DNA from: Alphaproteobacteria bacterium
GTDB lineage: Bacteria > Pseudomonadota > Alphaproteobacteria > Rhodobacterales > Rhodobacteraceae
Direction of reading: 5' to 3'
DNA: 64,000 nucleotides
Assembly (NCBI GenBank): GCA_030425185.1
Contig: JAUIAU010000016.1
Location: forward strand, 1-64,000
Made by a program: the position numbers and the translations under genes. The notes below the pieces were generated by a model that was given only the letters and a program-made list of their open reading frames with translations, ran no database searches and was not told the DNA's origin. Below are positions 1 through 9,071 of the stretch, one piece after another (within the stretch, counting starts at the first letter, position 1; each line of letters starts with the position of its first letter).

Positions 1-14
1 CATGGTGTCCTCCG
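1..14 (-). other. Start codon and RBS of a gene leaving the window
   Basis: On the minus strand a strong Shine-Dalgarno (GGAGG) at about 6-10 sits just upstream of an ATG read from position 3 to 1. A leftward gene therefore begins here, and all of it except the first codon lies outside the window. It is downstream of and co-directional with the aminopeptidase gene ending at 88, so the two may be co-transcribed. Its product cannot be known from this window. Confidence 0.5.
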
Positions 15-87
15 GAAACTGTTGTGACTGCTTAGCCGCGTGACCATGACAGAGCCATGACGGAAAGGCTAGGCCCGCCCCCGCGCC

Positions 88-1887
88 TCAGAGCGGGGCG
101 CAGGCGGCCGCGAGCCAGTCCCGCGTGACGGGGTCGAGGCGCGGGCCCACCGCCGCCAGAACCCCGGCATGGTAGGCGTCGATCCAGGCCCGCTCCTCCG
201 CGCCGAGCATCGCCGTGACGATCAGGCGGCGGTCGATGGGCACCTGCGTCAGCGTCTCGAAGGCATACATCTCCCGCCCCGGATCGGCCCCGGGCAGATC
301 GGGCGCGGGGATCACCACGATCAGGTTCTCGATCCGGATGCCCCAGTGCCCCTCGCGGTAATGCCCGGGCTCGTTCGACAGGATCATGCCCGGGGCCAGC
401 GGCACCTCGCCGGTCCGCGCGATGCGGGCGGGGCCTTCGTGGACCGACAGGAACGAGCCCACGCCATGCCCCGTGCCGTGGTCGTAGTCCTGCCCGGCCT
501 GCCACAGCGCGATGCGCGCCAGCGGGTCGAGATCGCGCCCCGCCAGCCCCTTGGGGAACCGCGCGCGGCTGATGGCGATCATCCCCTGCAGCACGCGGGT
601 GAAGGCTTCTGCCGCCTCGGCGGGCGGGGCGCCGACGGCCACCGTGCGGGTGATGTCGGTGGTCCCGTCGACGTATTGCCCGCCGGAATCGACCAGAAGC
701 AACTCGCCCGGGCGCACCGGCCGGTCGGTGCCCTCGGTGACCCGGTAATGGACGATGGCGCCATGCGCGCCCGCGCCCACGATGGAATCGAAGCTGATGT
801 CCTGCAGGGCGTTGGTGTCGCGCCGGAAGCCCTCCAGCCGCCGGGCCACGGCGATCTCGGTCAGCCCGCCGCCCGGCGCCTCGGCGTCGAGCCAGGCGAG
901 GAACCGGCACATCGCCACCGCGTCGCGCAGGTGGGCGGTGCGCGCGCCCTCGATCTCGGCCCCGGTCTTGCAGGCCTTGGGCAGCAGGCAGGGATCGGTG
1001 CCCGCCACGGCCCGGTCCCCCAGCGCCTGCCACAGCGCCACCGGCGCGCTGGCGGGGTCGAGGCGCACCGGCCCGTCCAGCCCGGTCAGCAGGTGCGGCA
1101 GTCCGTCCGCGGGGTGCAGCCGCACTTCCGGCCCGAGATGGGCGCGCAGGGTCTCGTCGAGCTTCGCCGGGTCGATGCAGAGGTCGAGCGTCGCGTCCGC
1201 GTGCAGCACCGCGAGGGCCTGCACCACCGGGTTGCGGGGCACGTCGCTGCCCCGGATGTTCAGCAGCCACGAGATCGAGTCGGGCAGCGTCAGCACCACC
1301 GCCGTCTGCGCGGCCGCGCCCAGCGCCGCGGCGATCCGTGCGCGCTTCTCGGCGGCGGTCGCGCCGGTGAACTCCTCCGGCTGCACGCGAACGGCACCGG
1401 CGGGCGGACCCGGCTGGTCCGCCCAGATCCGGTCCACGAGGTTCTCGCCCGGCACCAGCACGATGCCGGTCCCGTCCAGCGCGGCCTCGATCTTGTCGAT
1501 CTCGGCCCGTGTGTGCAGCCAGGGGTCGAAGCCGATCCGCGCGCCCGGGGCCGCCTGTGCCTTCAGCCAGTCGCCGAGGCCGGTCTCGGGCCAGGGCACC
1601 GGGGTGAAGGCCCCGAGGTCCACCTGCGCGCGGACCTGCACCCGGTAGCGCCCGTCGATGAAGACCCCCGCGATCCCCGGCAGCACGGCGCAGAACCCCG
1701 CCGAGCCGGAAAAGCCCGTCAGCCATTCGAGGCGGGCGTCGCGGGGGGCGACGTATTCGCCCTGGTGGACGTCGGCGCGCGGCACGAGAAAGCCGTCGAG
1801 GCCCTCGGCGGCAATCTCGGCCCGCAGACGGGCGAGGCGCGGCGGCCCCTGCTCCGGGCGGCTGGTGACGTCGTAGGTCTGGAACAT
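88..1887 (-). CDS. Xaa-Pro aminopeptidase (M24B family)
   Basis: A 599-residue cytosolic metallopeptidase that removes the N-terminal residue from peptides with proline in second place. The protein has two N-terminal creatinase-like domains (roughly 15-310) and a C-terminal pita-bread catalytic domain. Visible metal ligands are the aspartates in LLLVDSGG and GTTDITR (about 400 and 411), the histidine in HGTGHGVG (about 474), and the glutamates in NEPGHY (about 505) and in FETLTQ (about 543). The length of about 600 fits the long, three-domain eukaryote-like APP1 group common in alphaproteobacteria. A GAGGGGAG ribosome site precedes the ATG. It likely serves peptide turnover; nothing in the sequence shows regulation. 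Confidence 0.93.
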   Translation of the reverse strand: MFQTYDVTSRPEQGPPRLARLRAEIAAEGLDGFLVPRADVHQGEYVAPRDARLEWLTGFSGSAGFCAVLPGIAGVFIDGRYRVQVRAQVDLGAFTPVPWPETGLGDWLKAQAAPGARIGFDPWLHTRAEIDKIEAALDGTGIVLVPGENLVDRIWADQPGPPAGAVRVQPEEFTGATAAEKRARIAAALGAAAQTAVVLTLPDSISWLLNIRGSDVPRNPVVQALAVLHADATLDLCIDPAKLDETLRAHLGPEVRLHPADGLPHLLTGLDGPVRLDPASAPVALWQALGDRAVAGTDPCLLPKACKTGAEIEGARTAHLRDAVAMCRFLAWLDAEAPGGGLTEIAVARRLEGFRRDTNALQDISFDSIVGAGAHGAIVHYRVTEGTDRPVRPGELLLVDSGGQYVDGTTDITRTVAVGAPPAEAAEAFTRVLQGMIAISRARFPKGLAGRDLDPLARIALWQAGQDYDHGTGHGVGSFLSVHEGPARIARTGEVPLAPGMILSNEPGHYREGHWGIRIENLIVVIPAPDLPGADPGREMYAFETLTQVPIDRRLIVTAMLGAEERAWIDAYHAGVLAAVGPRLDPVTRDWLAAACAPL

Positions 1888-2070
1888 CGGCGGGCTCCCC
1901 TCGCGGCTCGGGGCGAGACTGCCGCGCCCGCCGGGGGTTGTCCATCACCCGCCGGGCCGTCCGCCCCGCAAGAAAACCGCCCCCCGCCGCAGGGCTGCTG
2001 ACAGGGCCCTGTCAGCAGGGGTATGCCAGACAGGGCAGGTCTTCGGACATCTCGCAAAGGAGTTGAGACC

Positions 2071-2445
2071 ATGACCGACACGACCCCCGCCCTCGTCTGG
2101 GGCGAAATCCCGGTGGCGAACCTGTCTGCCGCCATCACTTTCTACGAAACCGTCACCGGCCGCCGCCCGGTGCGCCAGCAGATGGGCCCCAACGAGACCG
2201 CAGTGCTGGCCGGCGCGGAGGGGGCCGCGGGCGCGCATCTCTACGAGGGGCGCCCGGCGGGCGACGGCACCGGGCCGACGCTGCACCTGGCCTGCAGCGG
2301 GACGCTGGAGGCGACGATGGAGCGTTGCACCGCCGCCGGGGGGCGCGTCGTCTCGCCCGCAATCACGATCCCGGCGGGGCGCTTCGCCTATGCCATCGAC
2401 CCGGACGGCAATTCCATCGGGCTCTTCGAAGCCGGGCGGGGCTGA
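2071..2445 (+). CDS. VOC family (glyoxalase-like) protein
   Basis: A 124-residue single-domain protein of the vicinal-oxygen-chelate fold. It begins with WGEIPVANLSAAITFYETV and ends with the paired signature AYAIDPDGNSIGLFE, where the final glutamate is a usual metal ligand. The ATG at 2071 is chosen over an upstream in-frame ATG (2023) because AAAGGAG lies 8 bases before it and because homology starts there. It abuts the next gene: TGA at 2443-2445 is immediately followed by the GTG of the WYL regulator, so the two are translationally linked. The substrate is unknown; bleomycin/glyoxalase-type annotation would be over-reading. Confidence 0.85.
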   Translation: MTDTTPALVWGEIPVANLSAAITFYETVTGRRPVRQQMGPNETAVLAGAEGAAGAHLYEGRPAGDGTGPTLHLACSGTLEATMERCTAAGGRVVSPAITIPAGRFAYAIDPDGNSIGLFEAGRG

Positions 2446-3141
2446 GTGCGGCGGGCCGATCGCCTCTTTGCGCTGGTGCAGCAGTTGCGCGGCGGGCGGC
2501 TCGTCACCGCCGCGCGGCTGGCCGAGGCACTGGAAGTCAGCCCCCGCACGATCTACCGCGACATCGCCGACCTGCAGGCCTCGGGCGTGCCGATCGAGGG
2601 CGAGGCGGGCGTTGGCTACGTCATGGCGGCGGGCTACGACCTGCCGCCGCTGATGTTCACCCGCGACGAGGTGGCCGCCCTCGTCGCGGGCGTGCGCCTC
2701 GTGCGGGCCTTCGGGGGCGCGGCGCTGGCCCGCGGCGCCGAGGAGGCGCTGGTCAAGATCGAGGCGGTCCTGCCCGGGCCGCTGCGCGATGCCGCAGCCC
2801 AGGTGCCGATCCACGCCCTGGCCTGGGAGATGCCCGACGCCCTGCGCGCCCGCCTCGACGCGCTGGAGGCCGCCGCCGCCGGGCGCACCCGGCTCGAGAT
2901 CACCTATGCCGATGCGGGCGGGGTGCCCAGCACCCGGCCCGTCCGCCCGCTGGGCCTGTGGTTCTGGGGCCGGGTCTGGACCCTGATCGCGTGGTGCGAG
3001 CTGCGCGAGGATTTCCGCATGTTCCGTGTCGACCGGATCGGGACGATGACCGAGGCCGGGCGCTTCCGCCCCGAGCGCGACAAGTCGCTGGCTGCCTTCT
3101 ACCGGCGGCAGGAGGCGCTGGGCTACGCGCCCCGCCCTTGA
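2446..3141 (+). CDS. YafY-type transcriptional regulator (HTH_11 + WYL)
   Basis: A 231-residue regulator. Residues 1-60 form a winged helix (LVTAARLAEALEVSPRTIYR), and the C-terminal half carries a WYL-like domain (ITYADAGG, then RPLGLWFWGRVWTLIAWCE near 165-185). WYL domains sense nucleic acids or small ligands and often control stress or DNA-repair genes. The gene starts with GTG directly at the stop of the VOC gene, so it probably regulates that operon, or the photolyase gene 30 bp downstream. The effector is unknown. Confidence 0.87.
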   Translation: MRRADRLFALVQQLRGGRLVTAARLAEALEVSPRTIYRDIADLQASGVPIEGEAGVGYVMAAGYDLPPLMFTRDEVAALVAGVRLVRAFGGAALARGAEEALVKIEAVLPGPLRDAAAQVPIHALAWEMPDALRARLDALEAAAAGRTRLEITYADAGGVPSTRPVRPLGLWFWGRVWTLIAWCELREDFRMFRVDRIGTMTEAGRFRPERDKSLAAFYRRQEALGYAPRP

Positions 3142-3171
3142 GCCACGGGCGCGCCCGCCTAGCTGGGGCGC

Positions 3172-4707
3172 ATGGGCATTATTCTCTGGTTCAAGCGCGA
3201 CCTGCGCCTTGCCGATCACCCGGCGCTCGCGCGGGCGGCGGCCGGCGAGGACGCGGTCCTGCCGCTCTACATCGTCGAGCCGGAGCTCTGGGCAGAGCCC
3301 GACGCCGCCGGGCGGCACTGGGCCTTCCTGTCCGAGTCTCTGCTGGAGCTGTCGGAGGCGCTGGGCGCGACCGGCGCGCCGCTGGTGATCCGGGTGGGCG
3401 AGGCGGTCGCGGTGCTGGAGGGGCTGCGCGCCGCGCACGGGATCACGCGCCTCGTCAGCCACGAGGAAACCGGCAACGGCTGGACCTTTGCCCGCGACCT
3501 GCGCGTGGCGGACTGGGCGCGCGGGGCGGGGGTCATCTGGGAGGAACTGCCGCAGGCCGGTGTCGTCCGGCGGCTGAACGGCCGCGACGGCTGGGCCCGG
3601 CTGCGCGACGGCCGGATGACCGGAACGCCGCTGCCCGCGCCGACCGCCCTGCGCGGACTGGCGGGCGTCGCGTCCGACCGGCTGCCGGAGGCGCGCGACC
3701 TGGGCCTTGCCCCGGACCCCTGCACCGGGCGGCAGGCGGGCGGACGGCAGGCGGGGCGCGACCTGCTGACGAGTTTCCTCGACCACCGCGGCCGCGTCTA
3801 TCGCCGCGCCATGTCGACGCCGCTGGAAGGAGCCGTCGCCTGTTCGCGCCTCAGCCCGCACCTGGCCTTCGGGACACTGTCGGCGCGCGAGACGGTGCAG
3901 GCCGCCACCCGCGCCGCCGCCGCCCGCAAGGGCACGCGCGAGGGCTGGGCGGGCAGCCTGCGCAGCTTCCAGGCCCGGCTCGCGTGGCGCGACCACTTCA
4001 TGCAGAAGCTTGAGGACGAACCGGCGCTGGAACACCGCTGCCTGCACCCGGATTACGAGGGCCTGCGCCCGCGCGACCCCGACCCGGTGCGGCTGGAGGC
4101 CTGGGCGCGGGGCGAGACCGGCCTGCCTTTCGTCGATGCCTGCATGCGCTCGCTGATCGCGACGGGCTGGCTGAATTTCCGCATGCGCTCGATGCTGATG
4201 GCAGTGGCGTCCTATCACCTCTGGCTCGACTGGCGCGCGACGGGCGCGCAACTCGCGCGGCTCTTCACCGACTACGAGCCGGGCATCCACTGGCCGCAGG
4301 TGCAGATGCAGTCGGGCACGACCGGGATGAACACCATCCGGATCTACAACCCGGTCAAGCAGGGGCATGACCAGGACCCGACCGGCCGCTTCACCCGGAC
4401 CTGGGTGCCGGAACTGGCCGAGGTCCCCGACCGGGTCCTGCAGGAGCCGTGGCGCTGGGAAGGGGCGTCGGGCCTGCTGGGCCGCCGCTACCCCGCGCCG
4501 GTGGTCGACGTGGCAGTCGCCGCCCGCGCGGCGCGGGACCGGGTCTGGGCGGTGCGGCGCGGGGACGGCTTCCGGGCGGAGGCCGCGCGCCTCGTCGAGA
4601 AGCACGCCAGCCGCAAGGACCGGCAGGGCCGGTTCGTCAATGACCGCGCCCCGCGCCGCGGGCGGGCCGGGGCTGCCGACGACCGGCAGTTGCGCCTCGA
4701 TCTGTGA
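3172..4707 (+). CDS. Cryptochrome/deoxyribodipyrimidine photolyase family protein
   Basis: A 511-residue flavoprotein. The N-terminal alpha/beta photolyase domain ([17 protein letters not shown], residues 2-130) would hold an antenna chromophore. The C-terminal helical FAD-binding domain runs from about 200 to 480 ([29 protein letters not shown], and [20 protein letters not shown] near 380-400). The family repairs pyrimidine dimers with blue light or acts as a photoreceptor. The sequence alone does not settle which, but the [11 protein letters not shown] stretch is typical of the bacterial group linked to DUF2256. It is followed by a perfect hairpin (4716-4740) and the DUF2256 gene. Confidence 0.9.
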   Translation: MGIILWFKRDLRLADHPALARAAAGEDAVLPLYIVEPELWAEPDAAGRHWAFLSESLLELSEALGATGAPLVIRVGEAVAVLEGLRAAHGITRLVSHEETGNGWTFARDLRVADWARGAGVIWEELPQAGVVRRLNGRDGWARLRDGRMTGTPLPAPTALRGLAGVASDRLPEARDLGLAPDPCTGRQAGGRQAGRDLLTSFLDHRGRVYRRAMSTPLEGAVACSRLSPHLAFGTLSARETVQAATRAAAARKGTREGWAGSLRSFQARLAWRDHFMQKLEDEPALEHRCLHPDYEGLRPRDPDPVRLEAWARGETGLPFVDACMRSLIATGWLNFRMRSMLMAVASYHLWLDWRATGAQLARLFTDYEPGIHWPQVQMQSGTTGMNTIRIYNPVKQGHDQDPTGRFTRTWVPELAEVPDRVLQEPWRWEGASGLLGRRYPAPVVDVAVAARAARDRVWAVRRGDGFRAEAARLVEKHASRKDRQGRFVNDRAPRRGRAGAADDRQLRLDL

Positions 4708-4715
4708 GCGGGCGG

Positions 4716-4740
4716 CGAGAGGGGCTGTCTGCCCCTCTCG
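4716..4740 (+). terminator. Hairpin after the photolyase gene
   Basis: Perfect 10-bp stem, CGAGAGGGGC at 4716-4725 and GCCCCTCTCG at 4731-4740, with the loop TGTCT, 8 bp after the photolyase stop. There is no run of T after it, so termination would be weak or Rho-assisted. It could also serve as a 3'-end stabiliser between this gene and the DUF2256 gene. Confidence 0.55.
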
Positions 4741-4742
4741 CG

Positions 4743-4777
4743 CTCTCCCCGAGAGTATTTCGGCCAAGAAGAAAGGG
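4743..4777 (+). repeat. Intergenic repeat, copy 1 (CTC-hairpin + GGCCAAGAAGAA)
   Basis: A short stem (CTCTCCCCGAGAG) is followed by TATTTCGGCCAAGAAGAAA. A related element lies in inverted orientation at 29127-29163 (stem CTCCGGCGGGAG, then TACTTGGGCCAAGAAGAAG). Both sit just after genes. From general familiarity, similar strings follow many rhodobacterial genes, where they may act as 3'-end or termination elements. Confidence 0.5.
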
Positions 4778-4813
4778 GCTTGGCGGTGGCATCGGGGCCG
4801 CTATCTGGCGCGC

Positions 4814-4981
4814 ATGGCCCGGATGACCCGCAAGAGCGACCTGCCCACCAAGACCTGCGCCACCTGCGGGCGCCCGTTCGCGTGGCGCAAGAAATGGGGG
4901 AAGGTCTGGGACGAGGTGCGCTACTGCTCCGACCGCTGCCGGGGCGCGCGGTCCTCTGCCGGGACTGGTCAGAAAACCTGA
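4814..4981 (+). CDS. DUF2256 zinc-ribbon-like small protein
   Basis: A 55-residue basic protein with two paired-cysteine motifs, [10 protein letters not shown] and CSDRC, around the conserved stretch [22 protein letters not shown] that defines DUF2256. A mini zinc-binding fold is likely. The family is repeatedly found beside, or fused to, cryptochrome/photolyase genes, as here (106 bp downstream). The ATG at 4814 is used; an in-frame ATG at 4823 is an alternative. Its function is unknown. The conserved linkage suggests a partner role in light-dependent repair or signalling, which is inference. Confidence 0.85.
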   Translation: MARMTRKSDLPTKTCATCGRPFAWRKKWGKVWDEVRYCSDRCRGARSSAGTGQKT

Positions 4982-5074
4982 CCACGGCTGTTGCGGATCG
5001 GAAACTTCTTCTCTAATCCGAAACCCGGGTTGGCGGCGGTATGCCGCGGGATGCCGATGCGGGGAGAACCGATC

Positions 5075-7216
5075 ATGAGCTATGTCGAGCGCGCGGGCGT
5101 GCAGGTGGCGGCTGAATTGGCCGCCTTCATCGAGGACCGGGCCCTGCCCGGCACCGGCGTCGCGCCGGAGGCGTTCTGGACCGGGTTCGCCGGTCTGCTG
5201 GAGGGCTTCGATGCCCGCAACCAGGCGCTGCTCGACACCCGCGAGGACCTGCAGGCGAAGATCGACGCCTGGCATGTCGCGCGCCGCGGCCAGCCGCATG
5301 ACGCGGACGCCTACCACGCCTTCCTGCGCGAGATCGGCTACCTGCTGCCGGAGGGCGAGGATTTCCGCATCGACACCACCAGGATCGACCCCGAGATCGC
5401 CTCGGTCGCCGGGCCGCAGCTGGTGGTGCCGATCACCAATGCCCGCTTCGCGCTGAACGCGGCGAACGCGCGCTGGGGCAGCCTCTACGACGCGTTCTAC
5501 GGCACCGACGCGATGGGCTCGCTGCCGCCCGCGGGCGGCTATGACCGGGGCCGGGGCGCGCGGGTGATCGCCCGGGCGCGGGTGTTCCTCGACAGCGCCT
5601 TCCCGATCGCGGGCCACAGCCACGCCGACGCGCGGCGCTACCACGTCGAGAAGGGCCAGCTCCTGGTCGACGACAAGCCGCTGGAGAGCCCGGCGAAATT
5701 CGCAGGCTACGCCGGTCATCCGCGCGCGCCCGAGCGGGTGCTGCTGGTCAACAACGGGCTGCATGTCGAGCTGGTCTTCGACCGGACCCACATGATCGGC
5801 GCGCGGGACCAGGCGGGCCTCGCCGACGTGCGGATGGAATCGGCGGTCAGCGCGATCATGGACTGCGAGGATTCGGTCGCCTGCGTCGATGCCGAGGACA
5901 AGGTGCTGGCCTATGGCAACTGGCTGGGCCTGATGCAGGGCACGCTGACCGAAACCTTCGAGAAGAACGGCGCGCCGATGACCCGGCGGCTGGCCGGCGA
6001 CCTCGCCTATACCGCGCCCGACGGCAGCCCGATGACGGTGAAGGGCCGCGCGCTGATGCTGGTGCGCAATGTCGGCCATCTGATGCGCAACCCGGCGATC
6101 CGCCTGAAGGACGGCCGCGAGGCCTTCGAGGGGCTGATGGACGCGATGATCACCACGCTGATCGCGCTGCACGACCTGCAGAAGACCGAGGGCGCGCGCA
6201 ACTCGGTCGCGGGCTCGCTCTATGTCGTGAAGCCGAAGATGCACGGCCCGGCCGAGGTCGCCTTCGCCGACGAGGTCTTCACCGAGGTCGAGCGGGTGCT
6301 GGGCCTTGACCGCTATACCGTGAAGCTGGGCATCATGGACGAGGAGCGCCGCACCTCGGTCAATCTCAAGGAGTGCATCCGCGCCGCGAAGCACCGGGTG
6401 GCCTTCATCAACACCGGCTTCCTCGACCGCACCGGCGACGAGATCCACACCTCGATGGAGGCGGGTCCGTTCAGCCGCAAGGACTTCATCAAGCGCAAGT
6501 CGTGGATTGCCGCCTACGAGAACCAGAACGTGGACATCGGCCTCGAATGCGGGCTGCGCGGCCGGGCGCAGATCGGCAAGGGCATGTGGGCCGCGCCCGA
6601 CGCGATGGCCGCGATGCTGGAAGCCAAGATCGAGCATCCGCGCGCCGGGGCCAACTGCGCCTGGGTGCCGTCGCCGACCGCCGCCACGCTGCACGCGCTG
6701 CATTACCACCAGGTCAACGTCGCCGCCGTGCAGGAGAAGCTCGCGGCGGGCGGGCGGCGCGCCTATGTCACGGCGCTGCTCGACATTCCGCTGGCCTCCT
6801 ACAAGCGCTGGACCCGCGCGCAGATCACCCGCGAGGTGGAGAACAACGCGCAGGGTATCCTCGGCTACGTGGTGCGCTGGATCGACCAGGGCGTCGGTTG
6901 CTCGAAGGTGCCCGACATCAACGACGTGGCCCTGATGGAGGATCGCGCGACCTGCCGGATCAGCGCGCAGCACATCGCCAACTGGCTGCACCACGGCGTG
7001 GTCACCGAGGACGAGGTGCGCGAGATCATGCGCCGCATGGCCGCCGTGGTGGACCGCCAGAACGCGGGCGACGCGGCCTACACGCCGATGGCCCCGGGCT
7101 ACAACGGCATCGCCTTCGCGGCGGCCTGCGACCTGGTCTTCCAGGGCCGGACACAGCCCAGCGGCTATACCGAGCCGGTGCTGCATGCCCGGCGGCTGGA
7201 ATTCAAGGCGGCCTGA
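5075..7216 (+). CDS. glcB: Malate synthase G
   Basis: A 713-residue enzyme condensing glyoxylate with acetyl-CoA to malate in the glyoxylate/glycolate route. The length is close to the usual 720-725. Family landmarks include [23 protein letters not shown] (about 115-140), [15 protein letters not shown] (about 262), [10 protein letters not shown] with the active-site arginine (about 331), and [21 protein letters not shown] (about 490). ATG at 5075 is preferred because GGGGAG lies 9 bases upstream and conservation starts there; the in-frame upstream ATGs would add an unconserved leader. It is followed 48 bp later by a GlcG-like gene, so the two are probably one operon. Confidence 0.96.
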   Translation: MSYVERAGVQVAAELAAFIEDRALPGTGVAPEAFWTGFAGLLEGFDARNQALLDTREDLQAKIDAWHVARRGQPHDADAYHAFLREIGYLLPEGEDFRIDTTRIDPEIASVAGPQLVVPITNARFALNAANARWGSLYDAFYGTDAMGSLPPAGGYDRGRGARVIARARVFLDSAFPIAGHSHADARRYHVEKGQLLVDDKPLESPAKFAGYAGHPRAPERVLLVNNGLHVELVFDRTHMIGARDQAGLADVRMESAVSAIMDCEDSVACVDAEDKVLAYGNWLGLMQGTLTETFEKNGAPMTRRLAGDLAYTAPDGSPMTVKGRALMLVRNVGHLMRNPAIRLKDGREAFEGLMDAMITTLIALHDLQKTEGARNSVAGSLYVVKPKMHGPAEVAFADEVFTEVERVLGLDRYTVKLGIMDEERRTSVNLKECIRAAKHRVAFINTGFLDRTGDEIHTSMEAGPFSRKDFIKRKSWIAAYENQNVDIGLECGLRGRAQIGKGMWAAPDAMAAMLEAKIEHPRAGANCAWVPSPTAATLHALHYHQVNVAAVQEKLAAGGRRAYVTALLDIPLASYKRWTRAQITREVENNAQGILGYVVRWIDQGVGCSKVPDINDVALMEDRATCRISAQHIANWLHHGVVTEDEVREIMRRMAAVVDRQNAGDAAYTPMAPGYNGIAFAAACDLVFQGRTQPSGYTEPVLHARRLEFKAA

Positions 7217-7264
7217 GGACGGGCCGGTGACGGAAGGTTCAACATCGAAGGGGAGGGCGCTGCG

Positions 7265-7687
7265 ATGATCACGCTCGATCAGGCACGGATCATGGTGGCC
7301 GAGGCACGGGCGAAGGGCCGGGCGCTGGGGCTGAAGCCGCTGACGGTGGCGGTGCTGGACGCGGGCGGGCACCTGCTCGCGTTCGAGCGCGAGGACGGCG
7401 CGAGCCCGGGGCGCTTCGAGATCGCCCGCGGCAAGGCTTATGGCGCGGTCATGCTGGGCATGGGCGGCAAGGCGCAGATGGCCCGGGCCGAGGGGCAGGC
7501 CTATTTCATGGCGGCGCTCAACGGTGCGTTCGGCGGCAAGGTCGTCCCGGTGCCGGGCGGCGTGCTGGTCCGCGACGCGGGCGGCGCGGTGATCGGGGCA
7601 GTCGGCGTCACCGGGGACACCTCGGACAACGATGCCGCCGCCGCCGTGGCGGGGATCGAGGCGGCCGGCTACAGCGCCGAGGTCTGA
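7265..7687 (+). CDS. GlcG/HbpS-family haem-binding-like protein
   Basis: A 140-residue protein of the GlcG/HbpS (PduO-C) family, with the typical ARAKGRALGLKPLTVAVLDAGGHLLAFEREDGA opening and the closing glycine-rich PVPGGVLVRDAGGAVIGAVGVTGDTSDND. GAGGGC precedes the ATG. GlcG genes accompany glycolate-oxidation genes in enterobacteria, which agrees with the position next to malate synthase G. The molecular role (haem or cofactor binding) remains uncertain. No signal peptide is visible. Confidence 0.87.
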   Translation: MITLDQARIMVAEARAKGRALGLKPLTVAVLDAGGHLLAFEREDGASPGRFEIARGKAYGAVMLGMGGKAQMARAEGQAYFMAALNGAFGGKVVPVPGGVLVRDAGGAVIGAVGVTGDTSDNDAAAAVAGIEAAGYSAEV

Positions 7688-7818
7688 GGCGCGCACCGTC
7701 CCCCGCTGCCCGGAAATGCGGCAGCTGCACAACTGGAGCGCGCTTTGTGCAGGCGCGCCCCTTCCTTTCGCTCCGTCCCTCGCCTATCGTGACAGGCAAC
7801 AGGCAGACGGGGCAGCAC

Positions 7819-8598
7819 ATGGCACGACCGGTCGTCGGCATCATCGGCAACAGCTTCCTGATCAACGATCAGTATCCGGCCTTCACCTGCGGCCAGATGA
7901 ACACCTTCGCCGTGGCCGAGGTGGTGGACGCCACCCCGGTGATGATCCCCGCGCATCCCGAGGCCAGCCCGCTCGACGAGATCATGGCGCTCTGCGACGG
8001 GTTCGTGTTCACCGGCGGACGTCCCAACGTGCATCCCGAGGAATACGGCCATGATCCGACCGAGGCGCACGGAGCCTTCGACCGCAACCGCGACCGGCTG
8101 GCGCTGCCGCTGATCCGGGAATGCGTCGCGCGCGGCCAGCCGGTGCTGGGGATCTGCCGCGGCTTCCAGGAGGTGGCGGTCGCCTTCGGCTCGACCCTGC
8201 ATCCCGAGATCCGCGAGCTGCCGGGCCGTGACAACCACCGGATGCCGCCCGACGGCACGCTGGAGGAGAAGTTCGCCCATCGCCATGTCGTGACCGTCAC
8301 CGAGGGCGGGCCGTTCCACCGCGTCTTCGGCGCGACCGAGGTGCTGACCAACACGCTGCACGGGCAGGGCATCGACGTGCCGGGACCGCGCGTGGTGATC
8401 GACGGCCATGCGCCCGACGGCACGCCCGAGGCGATCTATATCGACGGCGCGCCCGGCTTCACCCTGTCGGTGCAGTGGCATCCGGAGTGGAACGCCGGGA
8501 ACGACCCGGTGTCGCGGCCGCTGTTTCAGGCTTTCGGCGCGGCCTGCCGGACCTTCGCCGCGGCGCGCCGGACAACGCCCTTGCGCCGCTCGGCCTGA
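7819..8598 (+). CDS. Gamma-glutamyl-gamma-aminobutyrate hydrolase family protein (peptidase C26)
   Basis: A 259-residue class-I glutamine-amidotransferase-like hydrolase. The catalytic triad is visible: a nucleophilic cysteine in LGICRGFQEV (about 114), and a His and Glu in SVQWHPEW (about 220). PuuD members cleave gamma-glutamyl-GABA in putrescine degradation; others act on related gamma-glutamyl amides. No other putrescine genes are nearby, so the substrate is open. ATG at 7819 is used because homology begins at MARPVVGIIGNS; the in-frame ATG at 7747 would add 24 unconserved residues. Confidence 0.86.
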   Translation: MARPVVGIIGNSFLINDQYPAFTCGQMNTFAVAEVVDATPVMIPAHPEASPLDEIMALCDGFVFTGGRPNVHPEEYGHDPTEAHGAFDRNRDRLALPLIRECVARGQPVLGICRGFQEVAVAFGSTLHPEIRELPGRDNHRMPPDGTLEEKFAHRHVVTVTEGGPFHRVFGATEVLTNTLHGQGIDVPGPRVVIDGHAPDGTPEAIYIDGAPGFTLSVQWHPEWNAGNDPVSRPLFQAFGAACRTFAAARRTTPLRRSA

Positions 8599-9071
8599 AC
8601 CGGGGCGGGCCCCGCCTCCTTGCGCATGTGGAACACCGTCAGCGCGCGGCCGAACCGCTCGACCGTCGCGGCGGGGGCATCCTGCCAGCCGCGTTTCAGC
8701 AGGAACCGCCGCGAGAAATGGCTGGCCTGCACGTCGTAGCCGGGCAGGCGGGCCAGCTCCGGCTCGGCCATCAGCGCGTCGTAGAGCTGCCCGGCCACGC
8801 CGCGCCCCATCTGCGCGGGCGCGACGTAGAGGAAATCGAGGTGCCCGTCGCGGGTCATCGAGGCGAAGCCGCAGATCATCCCCTCGTCCTCGGCGACATA
8901 GGCGATGGCGTCGCCCAGCCGGTCGCGCCAGCCGGGAAAGGGCGTGTCGTTCGGCGCCCAGGCCTGCCGGTCCTCGGCGCTGTAGAACCGGCTTGCCCCT
9001 TCGCGCACGGCGGCGAGGAAGACGGCATAGATGCCGTCGAGGTCCGCGTGCCGGAAGCGCCGGATCTGCAT
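8526..9071 (-). CDS. GNAT family N-acetyltransferase
   Basis: A 181-residue acetyltransferase. The GNAT fold runs from IRRFRHADLDGIYAVFLAAVREG through the acetyl-CoA loop VAPAQMGRGVAGQLYDALM (about 85-105). Its first codon overlaps the last base of the kynureninase stop (TGATG), showing translational coupling. Its C-terminal coding end overlaps, tail to tail, the last 73 bp of the amidotransferase-like gene. The substrate is unknown. Confidence 0.85.
   Translation of the reverse strand: MQIRRFRHADLDGIYAVFLAAVREGASRFYSAEDRQAWAPNDTPFPGWRDRLGDAIAYVAEDEGMICGFASMTRDGHLDFLYVAPAQMGRGVAGQLYDALMAEPELARLPGYDVQASHFSRRFLLKRGWQDAPAATVERFGRALTVFHMRKEAGPAPVQAERRKGVVRRAAAKVRQAAPKA

Noticed and set aside
4637-7732. 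Long leftward open frame opposite malate synthase G
   Set aside because: Same GC-bias artefact; no domain-like sequence and it runs through an unmistakable gene on the other strand.
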